Shown here one piece after another: positions 35,703 through 46,673 of a stretch of 64,000 nt of DNA. Position 1 is the first letter of the stretch, and each line of letters starts with the position of its first letter. The translations under genes and the position numbers were made by a program. The notes under the pieces are model-generated. The model worked only from the letters and a program-made list of their open reading frames with translations. It had not been told where the DNA came from and did not search any database. Location: assembly GCA_015039465.1 (NCBI GenBank), contig MU130701.1, positions 156,169 to 220,168 on the forward strand, written 5' to 3'. This DNA is from Phlegmacium glaucopus (Eukaryota > Basidiomycota > Agaricomycetes > Agaricales > Cortinariaceae).

Positions 35703-37340
35703 TTTCTTTCCAATAGTAACTCCCTTCCTCCCAGATGAGTGGGAAAAGGTGCTACATAATACAAATGTACATAGCTCTTACCAAAACATCCCCCAATACT
35801 TAAGATCGGGATTCGACATGGGTATTCATAATCCACCATCTATTACTTTCACACCGCCTAATCACAACTCAGCCACATCACGTCCTGACATCGTACTAGC
35901 ACATATAAACAAAGAACTTTCACTCAAACGATATACAGGACCATTCTCTCGTTCTAGATTAGAACACATCATAGGGCCATTCCGATCTTCGCCACTAGGA
36001 ATCGTTTTAAAACCACACACCACCGACAATTTTAGAGTCGTCCAAGATTTCTCCTTCCCGCGCGATGATCCTTTATTTGCCTCCGTAAACACAGAAATTG
36101 ATATGGACAATTTCAAATGCGATTGGGGTACTTTCGACGATATCAGAAAAATTGTAGTCAATGCCCCTGCCGGGACTGAAGCAGCAACTTTAGATGTCGA
36201 CGCTGCGTATCGCCGATGTCCAATCACCCCATCACAACAACGAAATTTCATTATTCAATGGAACAACCTATTCTACATCGATCACGATGCCCCTTTCGGT
36301 GCTGCAAGCTCAGGAGGAGTATTTGGCAAAATGGCCGACACCATGACAGTAGTATCAACAGCAAAGAAATTTGAACCCGTTAAAAACTGGGTAGACGACT
36401 TCGTATTTTTCCGCTTCCCACTCGATTCATCGGCAGACACTCTCATTTTTCCATATTCATTACAAGATATATACGATCTAGCAAACCAATTAGGCTGGCC
36501 ATGGAAAGAATCTAAAACAAGACCATTTGCTTCGAGTTTTAAATACTTGGGTTTTATTTGGGACATTCCATTGAAATCCGTCGAAATCCCACAAGACAAA
36601 AAGACACGTTATCTATTGAAGCTCGAACCCTGGCTTTTAGGGAAGAAGTTCACATTAAAAGACGCTGAATCATTACAAGGGACCCTCGTACACTGCTCGT
36701 TAGCACTCCCACAAGGTCGTTCACACTTACCAGCAATTTCACGATTTGCATCCTCTTTCGCCCATACACATTCTTCCTTCGCACGCAAAACACCTAATTC
36801 AAGTGTCTTATCCGACGTACAATGGTGGCAAGAGCAATTATCGCTCACATTTTGTGGTTCAACATTGGCTTCGCCTCCAACAGAATCTAAAATCGAGTTT
36901 TGGGTTGATGCATCCTCCTCCTGGGGCATCGGCGTTGTATTCAACGGAGAATGGGACTCCTGGAGATTGAAAGAAGGTTGGAATAAAAACGGCCGAATAT
37001 TGGTTAGGCCGAATTTATCGCCATCGAAATTGGTTTACTACTCGCTATTTTTCGTGGCTTTTCCAACATACATTTCCTTATAAAGTCAGATAACCAAGGA
37101 GTCATCCATGCTATAGAAGGTGGAAAATCTCGAAGCCCAGAACAAAACACCGTCTTACAACGAATTACTTCACTCCTAAGCACTCATAACATTTGGATAT
37201 CGTCGCTTTATGTTCCATCTTCCACAAACATCGCTGACAAGCCCTCTCGAGGTCTACATATACCTAATATACCCCGTAGTATTAACACTTTTGAACTACC
37301 CACAGCTCTGACACCCTTTTTATCTCTCGCAATTTTACCT
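35329..37340 (+). pseudogene. DIRS reverse transcriptase/RNase H, broken in RNase H
   Basis: Open from 35329 to 37083; conserved sequence begins about 35690 (NNADPLRDFFPIVTPFLPDE). RT motifs in order: GIVLKP, FRVVQDFSFP, TLDVDAAYRRCP (motif A Asp), APFGAASSGGVFG, and WVDDFVFF (the catalytic DD box). RNase H starts at EFWVDASSSWGIGVVF. After GWNKNGR the frame breaks near 37000; a TAG follows (NIG*AEF) in the next frame, which then continues cleanly with IHFLIKSDNQGVIHAIEGGK, SLYVPSSTNIADKPSRG to a stop near 37340. One small indel and one stop therefore inactivate RNase H while RT is intact. The true start codon is uncertain. Confidence 0.85.
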
Positions 37341-37387
37341 TAATTTACAACGATTACTAATATTGTCTCTTCTCGTACCATTTTATT

Positions 37388-38590
37388 ATGCGTTCTTTAA
37401 CAACCTCATCTGCCAACGCTCAGTCTATCACAGTCCTTCCTAATTCTCTGCCTATCAGCGTTAATCCTTTTTATAATGCCTCGCCTACTCTTAACAGTAA
37501 CCCATCCACGTCGTTGACCGCGGCACCAAGCTACACACAGCACCATCCCATTCTTTTCCAAACACCAACTCTCCCGCAAACTCATAATCAAATACATAAC
37601 CATCATTTGTCCATCAAGACACAACAACACATCTACAGTGTCTTACAGAAAGGATGGGCCAATGTTACCATAAATCATTATTCCAGTACGATACAAGAAT
37701 TTACACGTTTTTGCGACTCGGAAGACATTCCAAACCATCTACGATTACCTGCTGACGAGTTCGTCTTATGCGCTTTTGCAGCATCAAGCGCAGGTAGACA
37801 TGCAGGAAATACTGCGAGAGGAAGGATTTCAGCCATCAAGGCATGGCACACCATTCACAATGTCGAATGGAAAGGCAGCGCACGCCTTCGTTACGTCCTA
37901 AACAGTGTTGACCGTCTCGCTCCAGCTAAGTCTACAAAACCACCTCGCATTCCTATCAATGCCGTCATGCTATCACACCTCATCAACGCGCTCAACTTAT
38001 TAGACCCTTTAGACGCAGCATTTGCAGCTTGCGCAGTTACCGCTTTTTGGGGACAGTGTCGCTTAGGCGAGCTCCTACCTTCTCGTATCGCCGACTCATC
38101 CACCCTTGTACTACCTTCTCGTACCGACCTCAAGAGATCACCTCGTAACCCATCAGCCTATATGCTTCACCTGCCACACACGAAAACCCACCACCGAGGA
38201 CAAGATGTGGTTATCGTCGAGCAACGAGACCCTATAAATCCCATATCGTTATTGAAGAACCATTTACACACAAGTCACACCCCACACACACTCCCCCTAT
38301 TCGCCTACGCTACTCACGAAGGCCACCGTTCATTCACCAAAAAGATTTTCCTTCAACGTTGCAACCACATATGGCAATCCTTAGGATATCCGCACATGAC
38401 TGGTCATTGCTTCCGCATTGGAGGTACTACAGAATTGCTCGTCGCAGGAACTCCCCCTGATGTAGTCAAAGCCATGGGTCGATGGTCCTCGGACTCATTC
38501 CACCGATACTGGAGAGCGCTTGACGATATAGTTCCTCAACACGTCCGCAATTTATCCACCAACCCACGAAAACGACAACATACTACTTAA
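37388..38590 (+). CDS. DIRS tyrosine recombinase, 400 aa
   Basis: Uninterrupted 400-residue frame. The catalytic pattern of tyrosine recombinases is present: Arg225 in FWGQCRLGELLPSR, His340-x-x-Arg343 in MTGHCFRIGGTTELL, Trp366 in GRWSSDSF, and nucleophile Tyr374 in FHRYWR. The N-terminal core-binding part contains NHYSSTIQEFTRFCD and NTARGRISAIKAWH. It would insert the circular DNA copy of the element without cutting target duplications. The first 75 residues are low-complexity and the start may be further in. This is the best preserved gene of the element. Confidence 0.9.
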   Translation: MRSLTTSSANAQSITVLPNSLPISVNPFYNASPTLNSNPSTSLTAAPSYTQHHPILFQTPTLPQTHNQIHNHHLSIKTQQHIYSVLQKGWANVTINHYSSTIQEFTRFCDSEDIPNHLRLPADEFVLCAFAASSAGRHAGNTARGRISAIKAWHTIHNVEWKGSARLRYVLNSVDRLAPAKSTKPPRIPINAVMLSHLINALNLLDPLDAAFAACAVTAFWGQCRLGELLPSRIADSSTLVLPSRTDLKRSPRNPSAYMLHLPHTKTHHRGQDVVIVEQRDPINPISLLKNHLHTSHTPHTLPLFAYATHEGHRSFTKKIFLQRCNHIWQSLGYPHMTGHCFRIGGTTELLVAGTPPDVVKAMGRWSSDSFHRYWRALDDIVPQHVRNLSTNPRKRQHTT

Positions 38591-38605
38591 ACCGCCATTT
38601 GGGGG

Positions 38606-38632
38606 TTAGACGATGGTGTCACCGTCGTCTGG
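38606..38632 (+). other. Hairpin after the recombinase gene
   Basis: GACGATGGTG T CACCGTCGTC forms a 10-bp stem with one G:T pair and almost no loop, flanked on both sides by TTTGGGGGTTAG-like words. It lies between the recombinase stop and B1. A role in RNA 3' end formation or replication is possible but not shown. Confidence 0.5.
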
Positions 38633-38640
38633 GCGATTTG

Positions 38641-39128
38641 GGGGTTAGCCGCCGGCACCCCATCGGTCCGAGCCCTAGAGCTTTTCGACGACCTTCTGCC
38701 CGTCAAAATCTCTTCACCCAACCTCACTACTGACAGGTATATTTACATATATATTCATCTCCTCTCGTAGCGCGAACAAGTGTTCGAGATGGCATCACAT
38801 GACGCAAGTCGTGTGAACCTTCTCGAGAACAACAGCGCACGAGGGTATTTACTTTTCTCATCTTTTCTCTTTACAACTTCATACCCCGTCTCCAAAATTA
38901 TTACTACCATACTTTCCTACTATCTCACACTCTTTCTTTTCCCACCCGCCCTCACCTGATACAGTAGAGTAGGATCGTTGGGGTTAGCCGCCGGCACCCC
39001 ATCGGTCCTTCGCCCTAGAGCTTTTCGACGACCTTCTGCCCGTCAAAATCTCTTCACCCAACCTCACTACTGACAGGTATATTTACATATATATTCATCT
39101 CCTCTCGTAGCGCGAACAAGTGTTCGAG
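38641..39128 (+). repeat. DIRS B1-A2-B2 repeat block
   Basis: B1 (38641-38788) begins GGGGTTAGCCGCCGGCACCC and ends GCGAACAAGTGTTCGAG. A2 (38789-38939) is identical to A1. A 40-bp spacer (CCCACCCGCCCTCACCTGAT...) follows. B2 (38980-39128) repeats B1 with one small indel after ATCGGTCC. The arrangement lets the circular intermediate be rebuilt during replication in this class. Confidence 0.9.
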
Positions 39129-40300
39129 AAGAAATATAAAGAGAAAGGATCTAAATATAATTATCCATGTTGTAGGTTTACATAAAATGAAGAGAGAGGT
39201 TTTGAAGTTCTACGAGGTAAAAAAAGTCCAGGGGGAGAAGGGCTTATGTACATAAAGGTATAGGGAATTTGCGATATCAAGGAAGTAACTTGTGCTGAAA
39301 AAAATATTTAAAAAAATCATATCCGGTCATAAGGCTTGAAGTTGGGACTGTCCGAAATATATATCCATGAAAACAAATTGTCTGAGAAGGAAAGACAGAG
39401 AAACGACCGACCAGTGCACAACAGTAAGTGGCGTTTCAACACTCCTTAACTGCTACTGCTAAAACTCGATCTAGCACTATAATAAGTGCCCGAACACAAT
39501 CGAATCTTCATCATCTTCCAACGTATACCTCTCATTCTCTTGCACCCTTTCCAACGATACAACAGCTGCACCATCGCTGTTGCTACCACTACCGCCATCA
39601 CCCAATTCGCTGGACCGCATCCTCAATTTCTGATCTCCAGAAGGTACAATCGTAGTTGTCGAACTCGCGTTTGGGACTAAGGAAGTGAGGTCTATAACGC
39701 TCATATTGGTTTCGTTGTTGCTGCTGGTACTGCTGGTGCAGGTGATTCTCTCTCGCACTTTCAACTTCCTCCTAGAACCGGTACCTAAATCTTCGAAATC
39801 ATATTTAAAATCATATCCACTGCGTGAATGACTTGCCTGCCAACTCCATATTTTCTTGGTGTTGGAGTGGAGGTAGCTGTGCGATCGGGTATGGATGTTA
39901 GGAAATCATCCTTATCTTTTCCTTAGTCACCGTCGCTTGTGTTTGGCCTGTGTTTATTTGACAGTTCAGAATCAGTACTAGATGGAGAAGTGGAGTCTTA
40001 GCAGAAGCAGAAGCGAAAGTAGAGGTGGAAATTTCTAAATTGGAGAGTATAGACGTAGACGGCTCGGTTTTGGTGTGGGGCCAATCGCGGGTTCCTTCCG
40101 CAGACCCACAGTAGCACTGACACACTTGGCTCGACCTTGACTACCGCCCGTCGACCATACAAAGACTGGTAAAGGTGCTACAAATGGCTTTTTTGGCGAA
40201 CTCAGGGATTTGGGAAGAGCCAGCGACAAGAGATGCATCAATTGTCAAACCCGCCGAATCAGCTCTAACACCAGGACTAGCAGTTCCGGTGATCTCTTTT
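39129..40300 (-). pseudogene. DIRS right flank and repeat-unit gene copy P4
   Basis: The first 300 bp match 23615-23760 (AGGATCTAAATATAATTATC, GAGAGAGGTTTTGAAGTTC). On the minus strand from 40290 to 39480 are remnants of the repeat-unit gene: LLSLALPKSLSSPKKPF, SHSRSGYDFKYDFEDLGTGS, IDLTSLVPNASSTTTIVPSG, MRSSELGDGGSGSNSDGAAV and RYTLEDDEDSIV. It is one of the better preserved copies but has several frame changes. Confidence 0.4.
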
Positions 40301-40439
40301 GGACGGGCACACTGGCAGGACGGTCAGGTAATGGGCATGAAGGAGGTGAGGTGTTAGGAGCTGGGTGGATTGATTTCTTTGATGAACGTTGAGGAGGAGT
40401 CTAGAAATGTATTAGTTTTGAATGGATATACAAGCGAAC

Positions 40440-42130
40440 TTACTCGGACGGACCATATCACGTACTCTTCCCCGTCCAGACGAGACGGAAGCTTCACAGC
40501 TCGACTGTGTATACTCCATCCTTCCATCACATAAGGGGTCAAAAATCTACATAGAGAGCATTCACTGATATGCTCAAAGAAATGATCTCAATATCATCAT
40601 CGTCTGTTCTGAAGAAAGAAGAACAAAGATGGATTTATTGGACCTCTTGAAGATGCAGATGAAAGTTGGCGATGGGCGTTCAGAGGAGGAGTATCAGCCG
40701 CGAGTCGTTGTTGAAGTCGTTCGTGTTGAGTGTTAAGCAGCAGAAAAGGTCTTATTCGTCGACAGCAAAAGACTCTGGTTCTTCATGAAGAAGCCGAAGA
40801 ACTATTATGAGAGATTCTGGCAAGGAGACGGTTGGGATGGGGAGATACCGGCCTTCAATAGAATGTTGGCGGTCGTCGATGGTATTGGGGACTTCGACAA
40901 TTTAGAGAAACACCGAGACAATATTGAGACAATATGGAATTGGACGACAAGTCATTTGTGGTATTGGATGTGATTTTCAATGTGATTTCGAAGATTTAGG
41001 TACCGGTTCTAAGAGGAGTTTAAGAGGGAGCCGGAGAGTGGGATGTTGTGTCGCTCGTCCGTACCAGAACCGACGCTAGAATCACTGCCAGACTCGAAAT
41101 TGGAATATGTAGAAAAATACTTTGCCTCCGATGACTGCTTTATATAGTGTTTCAATCCCACCTGCGTCGATTCCATCTACGTCGCCACGGACATCCCCAC
41201 CACCGCAGTATTAACACTCGGAATTCGACATCCTCAATTTCTTCAAAGCTAATCAATCTGTCCTATTAGCTTTCGCTTCAACTGGTAGTAGTGGTGCTAG
41301 GAGAGGAGGACCGATGCCTTTGGGGACTTCATCTGCCAGAGCTGTATCGATGGGGTAGAGGCCTGGTACTGAGTCAATTTCGGGTAAGGCCTTGTTATCC
41401 CCTTTTCGTTGTGATATTTTTATTCTTATACCATCTAGGTATCACGATAGATCTCAGAAAGAGAAACAACAACGCCAAAAGCCAGGGACACCGACATATA
41501 TTATCTACGTTTACATACATTTTCCCTCTCCTCCTCGGCCTCCACCTCTTCTCAATGTCATACAGCCGTACCATCATGTAACAGGCGATCCTCCACCTCA
41601 GCCACCATCGCCTATTTTTTCTGAATCTTCGTCAGCATTGCCTACTCTGGCATTGGCTAATGCGTTTCCTTTACCCCATCTTTGCCCCATCTTCAGTTAG
41701 GATGGCGTTTCAACAGAAGTTGAGGGAGTTTGAACCAATATCAGCAATATAGACCTCCATCTACTACTTCTTCCATCATTTCGTTGGTCTCAAATGCTCG
41801 TTTGACAGCTACGATTGTACCTTCTGGAGATCAGACATTGAGGATGCGGTGTCCAGCGAATCGGGCGATGGCAGTAGTGGTAGCAACAGCGATGGTGTGG
41901 ATGTTGTATCTGTGCAAGAGAATGAGAGGTATACCTTGGAAGACGATGGAGATTCGATGTATTCAGGCACTTATTATAGTGTTAGATCGAATTGTAGGAG
42001 TAACATTACTGGTTTGAGTGGGCCGTTGCCTTCAGCACGGCAGATCCAAGTTCTGTCAGATCAATTGTTGATCAGATATCTTACAATACTATTAGGGAGC
42101 TCACTTATCTGCATATATCCATCGTAACGC
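40440..42130 (+). pseudogene. Repeat-unit gene, copy P5
   Basis: Plus-strand remnants head-to-head with P4: ILLDLLKMQMKVGDG, SEEEYQPRVVVEVVRVEC, DGWDGEIPAFNRMLAVVDGI, CDFEDLGTGSKRSLRGSR, then SARAVSMG, FPSPPRPPPLLNVIQPYHH, SIISLVSNARLTATIVPSGD, SSESGDGSSGSNSDGVDVVS and RYTLEDDGDSMYSGTYYSVR up to about 41990. Order agrees with P1 and P3. Intronless pieces and frame changes alternate; a complete gene cannot be built. Confidence 0.4.
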
Positions 42131-42811
42131 CAAGACTTTTATTTCAATGCTGATCCAGGGAGTCAGGGACATGCAGTTGTGGGTGGTTGGGGTCGTTCGT
42201 GTTCCTCCAAGCTTTCTCACTGAATTCCTAGAGCTCTGTAAATGACTCCTGTTGGTTTTGAGACATTTGGTAGAATGAAAGATGGCGGAGAACCTTGGAC
42301 TTTTGGTTCGACGGGCAACCAAATGTCGGCACTTCTGCTGAGTTTGAAATACAACTGCCTTCGCAGAGATCCGGGGACTACTCAGAAGCCGGCTGAACCC
42401 GCACGAATCTTTCGATTTTGCGGGCCCAGGATGTAAAGACCGAGCTCTCAATACTGAGAACTCGGAAAAGGAGTGTTGGAACTCTCCTTGCTGTTTTGCA
42501 CCGGTCGGTCGTTTCTGTGTCTCCCTCTCTCACAGATAAGTTGTTTCCTTGGATATATATTTCGGACAGCCCAGCTTTATGACCAATTTTTTACAATCTA
42601 CTTCTCCGATTACCACGTATCGCAAATGTGCCTCAAGAGACGATCCTGGGTCTAACTTTGACTTTGGCTTGGGCTTTTCACCTGCAATAAGGCAGAGGCT
42701 ACTTATGAGGGTGAACATGCTGTAACTTTAACTTCATTTGCTAAGCTGACATGCAGTTTTACGTGGGGTTCTGGAAGGAACATCCTCAGCCAATCGTTCT
42801 ACGCCGGTGGG
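42131..42811. other. Noncoding 5' flank of DUF6535 copy 5
   Basis: No gene. 42470-42600 matches 29460-29580. 42635-42720 (GAGACGATCCTGGGTCTAAC, TTTGGCTTGGGCTTTTCACC) matches 20135-20215 upstream of copy 2. The last 80 bp (GTTCTGGAAGGAACATC..CAATCGTTCTACGC) is the shared DUF6535 upstream block. Confidence 0.6.
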
Positions 42812-45282
42812 ATGTCTGCCGATAACCAACAGGATTTCGACAGTCGCGCAGACAAATTATGGTCGATATACAACAAGGAGGCAGAAAGTTACGACAGAGC
42901 CCTCATGGAGACTTGGAGAGACGACATGGATAGCATCATCATCTTCGTGCGTATACATGCCACCAATCCAGACATCTTTTTAGAATTCATTTGCTCTACC
43001 AGGCTGGTCTCTTCTCTGCCGTTTTAACTGCCTTCCTTGTCGATGCATCCAAGAATCTCAAGCCAGATCCTACAGAGCAGACAAATGCATTGCTGAGCCA
43101 AACCGTGGTTCTCCTCGCCCAGATCTCACAACAACTCGGACCCAATGGCTCCCAGACTATCATATCACCACTCCAGCCACTGGAACCGTTTAAATTGAAG
43201 CCTTCCGACCTCCGGGTCAACATTTTTTGGTACATGAGTCTAGGTTTCAGCATCGCCGCTGCGAGTGGGGCGACCTTTGTACAGCAGTGGGTCCGCGATT
43301 ACCTACAAGTTTTTCAAAGGCTCAGCGGTTCTTTGGAGCGCTCAAGAATGCGGCAATATCTATTCCATGGATTATCTAGCAATTACATGCCGCTAATGAT
43401 CGAAGGCGTTCCTGCACTCATCCATATTTCCTACTTCCTCTTCTTTATCGGTCTCGCTGAAAGTCTGTTTGCCATCAACCACGCTGTCGCTATCACAACG
43501 ACCATTATCATGGGTTACTGTGCTGTTGCCTATATCACTTATTCAGTTTTCCCTATACTCTATCCCCAAACTCCTTGCCATACCCCATTCTCTAACGTTT
43601 TCTGGAGAATGGGACAACTCATACGCCCTCGCAAGCACAGTGACAGAAATACAGAAGGCAAAATTGTCGCCGTTAGCTCTGACATGGCTAAGGGCCGTTT
43701 GCAACTTGCTATGGGTCACTCTAATGATCGCATAAAACGCGATACGGAGGCAATACGCTGGGTGCTCAGCAAAATCACGGAAGACAGTGAGTTCGAGGCA
43801 TTCGCTGCTTCTATTGGAGGATCAGTGGTCACTCCATGGGGAAAGGTTATCTGGAAGAGTATCTTTGGAGAAAACCCTGGAGGCATGCCGTCGACACCTT
43901 ATAACACCGCAATGGCTTCGAATAATGTGCAAACGCTCAAGACTCGTATCGAGAGTCTCCTATGTTCTGTTTTAACCTTCTCTGACCAGCAAGCCGGATT
44001 CACGCGTGCATGCATTTGCATCGATGCTGTGGCATCTCTCACTCTAGGCTTTAAAGCTGAATTGGAGCTTGGCATCGATTATGACATTATGAACTCTGTT
44101 CTTCGTTTTTTTGGTGATGAGAAAAAGAGACGGGATAAACGAGTATTGCAGGAGGCGGCGACTTCATTTGGTTCAGCCATGAACCCAGGTCAATTTTCAG
44201 GCAACCAAGTGATGGATACATCGCTCGAAATAAAATGGAAGTGTTTGAAGCTGATTGGGATGAGAAAAATCTTACAATCGGACCATTGCGCTTTTGTTCC
44301 GAGACACTCTGATAGGCCTTATCTGGTGGATGATGAATTGTTGAAGGCATGGAGAGCAGCTGGGCAACTTTATTCAGAGCTGCGCGATAAACCGAAGGAG
44401 CAGTTGACAGAAGATAGGCTGAAGGAATTGATTCCGCATTGGAGGGACCACATTGATGCAATGGAAGAGTCCCTGTCTGCCTTGGACCAGCGAGCGCCCT
44501 TCATCGACTCAGATATGATAAACCTTAATTCCTACCTTTGCCGATTGACAGCTGTTGATCATTTGGAAGGGATTTTCTACGAATGGCCATCAAGGATGAA
44601 TCTACCAGCAATGTGCGAAGGAATAAATTGGGGGGCGACACCTCCTGACCGGGATCCTTTGAAGTGGTTCATACCACATTTAATACCACCCCGCCTGTTA
44701 ATTTGTCACCTTCTCGTTTGTGCCGATCCCAGACGACGACCCAACTTTGATCGTTTGACGTCCCGAATCGACGTAGTAGGTCTGGATAGATTGCTGAACA
44801 ATCCCGAGTTGCATCGGCTTTTTGACACTCAACTAGCAGACATGACAAGTGGCCTTGAACTACCATGCAAGGCAAGTAGACTTAAACCACCAGGTCCATA
44901 TAAAAATCAAATCTGGCGGTTCCAAGACATAAGCGAGCATGGAGGAGTTGGATTCATGATCGAGATGTTCTTTGCAACCTTCAGGTCGCTTGGGGAGAAA
45001 TCGATGACATGCCACTCAGAACAAATAATTATGGCTACGTTACGAGAAATCAGTGACAATGGAAAGTCTGCACATTTCAAGACTGCCAGTCGACGATTCT
45101 TGCGGTCGCTGCGGCAAGAAATAAACATGCTATGGAACTCAAACCAGGAGGAGACCAAGACCCCGCCGGAATATATCATATTGTTGCGGAAACTATTTGA
45201 CGATAGTGACGGGCACCGTCCTAATGAAGAGAGAGAAAAGGAGGAAGAGGAAGAAAAAAGGGGGGAGAACGAGAATGAGTGA
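42812..45282 (+). CDS. DUF6535 family membrane protein, copy 5 (intact)
   Basis: Exon 1 42812-42946 and exon 2 43003-45282 join in frame (DSIIIF|AGLFSAVLTAFLVDASK) to 805 codons including the stop; the intron is 56 bp. As in copy 2, the start is MSADNQQDFD without the extra first intron. Membrane segments: FWYMSLGFSIAAASGATFV, VPALIHISYFLFFIGLAESL and AITTTIIMGYCAVAYITYSV. The C-terminal half is nearly collinear with copy 4 (PPDRDPLKWFIPHLIPPRLL, QDISEHGGVGFMIEMFFATF), and the tail is again Glu/Lys-rich. The close match to copy 4 implies a recent duplication or gene conversion. Function unknown. Confidence 0.88.
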
Positions 45283-45740
45283 ATAGGCGTAAGTGGATCT
45301 TCTCTATTACTATTTGTACTTGCTTTGTGGCTGCGTCTCTAACGCTGTTGCTCCCCTCTCCTACCTACTGACATCGATGTATTTCCCATCCTTTTATGTA
45401 ACATTACGCCTGGTTTTGTCTTTCTTCTGCCGGTCGTCGGGGGGCGTGCATGTGGGTGTAGATGCAAGTGTAGTAGGTGCAAGTGCCATCGATCCAATAA
45501 CCCACAATAAGATACCGTTCTTCTGTACATCTCATCATTGTCGTCCTCTATGAGTACTTCTCGTCTTCTTCTTTTCTTCCGAGGTGTCAATGAGGAAAGC
45601 TATCAAGACAGCCAAAAATAGACTGGCCTACTACAAGATCAATGAAGGGGTGACCGGCGTAGATGTCAGTCATATTTATTAATAAATATGTTGTAATAGC
45701 TCAAACGATTGATCAAAAATGGCCACTCAGTTCTTATGTT
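45283..45740. other. 3' flank of DUF6535 copy 5, end of the array
   Basis: No gene. Blocks shared with the flank of copy 4 run to about 45655 (AAGACAGCCAAAAATAGACTGGCCTAC, ACAAGATCAATGAA). Beyond this the DUF6535-unit similarity stops, which marks the right boundary of the duplicated array. Confidence 0.65.
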
Positions 45741-45759
45741 ATATAAATGCCATTAATCC

Positions 45760-46290
45760 TTGTATATCGCCTCTCTCCCAAGCAATTATGAGCTGCTGAT
45801 TTGTACTTCGCCCACCTCTTTTATCAATCTTTTATACTTCATCTACAAAACCCCATTATTTGTAGTTCGCCACCCCCCTGCTCATTTGTACTTATACCTC
45901 CTTTCCACGAACCAATCTACAAAACCTCGTGATTGTATTTTGACCCCTCCTTTCTACAAAAATATGTACCTTGTACATCACCTTCCTGTTCTACAAATGC
46001 ATGCCATCCACTTATACTTTGCACACCCCGATATACAAAAGCTAAATAATTTATACTTTATACATCATTCTACAAATGTCATTGACTTATACTTCCCAAT
46101 ATACAAGAGATGGATAATTTATACATTGTTCTACAAATTTCATCAACTTATACTTCACACACCCCAATATACAAAGGATGGATAATTTATACATCATTCT
46201 ACAAATGTCATTGACTTATACTTCACACACCCCGATATACAAAAGCTACATTGTTCTACAAACATAGTTAGTTCCAATGAAATCTACCAT
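45760..46290. repeat. Degenerate tandem repeat, ACAAA..TTATACTT units
   Basis: About ten imperfect units of 40-60 bp share TCTACAAATGTCATTGACTT, ATACTTCACACACCCC and GATATACAAAAGCT. The last units (46030-46260) are the most regular. The long open frame that runs through the first part is a by-product of the repeat and not a gene. Confidence 0.75.
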
Positions 46291-46673
46291 ATATAGATTG
46301 GCCCTTCCAATGTAATACCATTATGCACTGTTGATTTATAAAATGTTATATCATTATATGTTGCCCTTTCTATCAATAAAACTTACTGTTTATATGTCAT
46401 GCTTCTATTGTAATTTATAGATCGCTGTTGTGTTTATTGGTTCACCACCATTGATATATAAAATGTAATACCAATTCAGGCCTTTCCATCAATAAAACTA
46501 TTTATACATCACACTTGCTTATTGATCAATAAAATAGATTGTCATTGCGTTACCATTGATTTATAAAATGTAGTAGTCTTCATTACACATTGCCCTTTTG
46601 GGCATTTCCGTCAATAAAACATTTATACATCAGTGCTTAGAATGTAATTTATAGATCACTGTTGTGTTTATTG
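46290..46673. repeat. Degenerate tandem repeat, TTGATTTATAAAATGTA / TCAATAAAAC units
   Basis: Units of roughly 110-130 bp carry ATTGATTTATAAAATGTA, then CCTTTCCATCAATAAAAC, then TTTATACATCA, then GTAATTTATAGATC and GTTGTGTTTATTG. At least three units are visible. The array is cut at 46673 by a transposon and continues, mirror-written, at 46808-46883 and then normally from 47741. Confidence 0.75.

Larger units (their letters stand above)
33755..39128 (+). mobile_element. Ngaro-type DIRS retrotransposon, 5374 bp, nearly complete
   Basis: Split direct repeats in the order A1 - genes - B1 - A2 - B2, diagnostic of Ngaro-like DIRS elements that integrate with a tyrosine recombinase. Three genes on the plus strand: a gag-like spliced ORF, RT/RNase H, and the recombinase. 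A1 and A2 are identical and B1/B2 differ by an indel, so this copy is young. The paralogous empty site at about 23611 (TATTAGAAAGAAATATAAA) matches the flanks TATTGGA and AGAAATATAAA, with no target duplication, as expected for a recombinase-mediated insertion. RNase H is damaged, so this copy is probably not autonomous. Confidence 0.92.

Noticed and set aside
45760..46185. A 141-codon plus-strand open frame
   Set aside because: It follows the ACAAA/TTATACTT tandem repeat exactly and has the composition of a repeat by-product.
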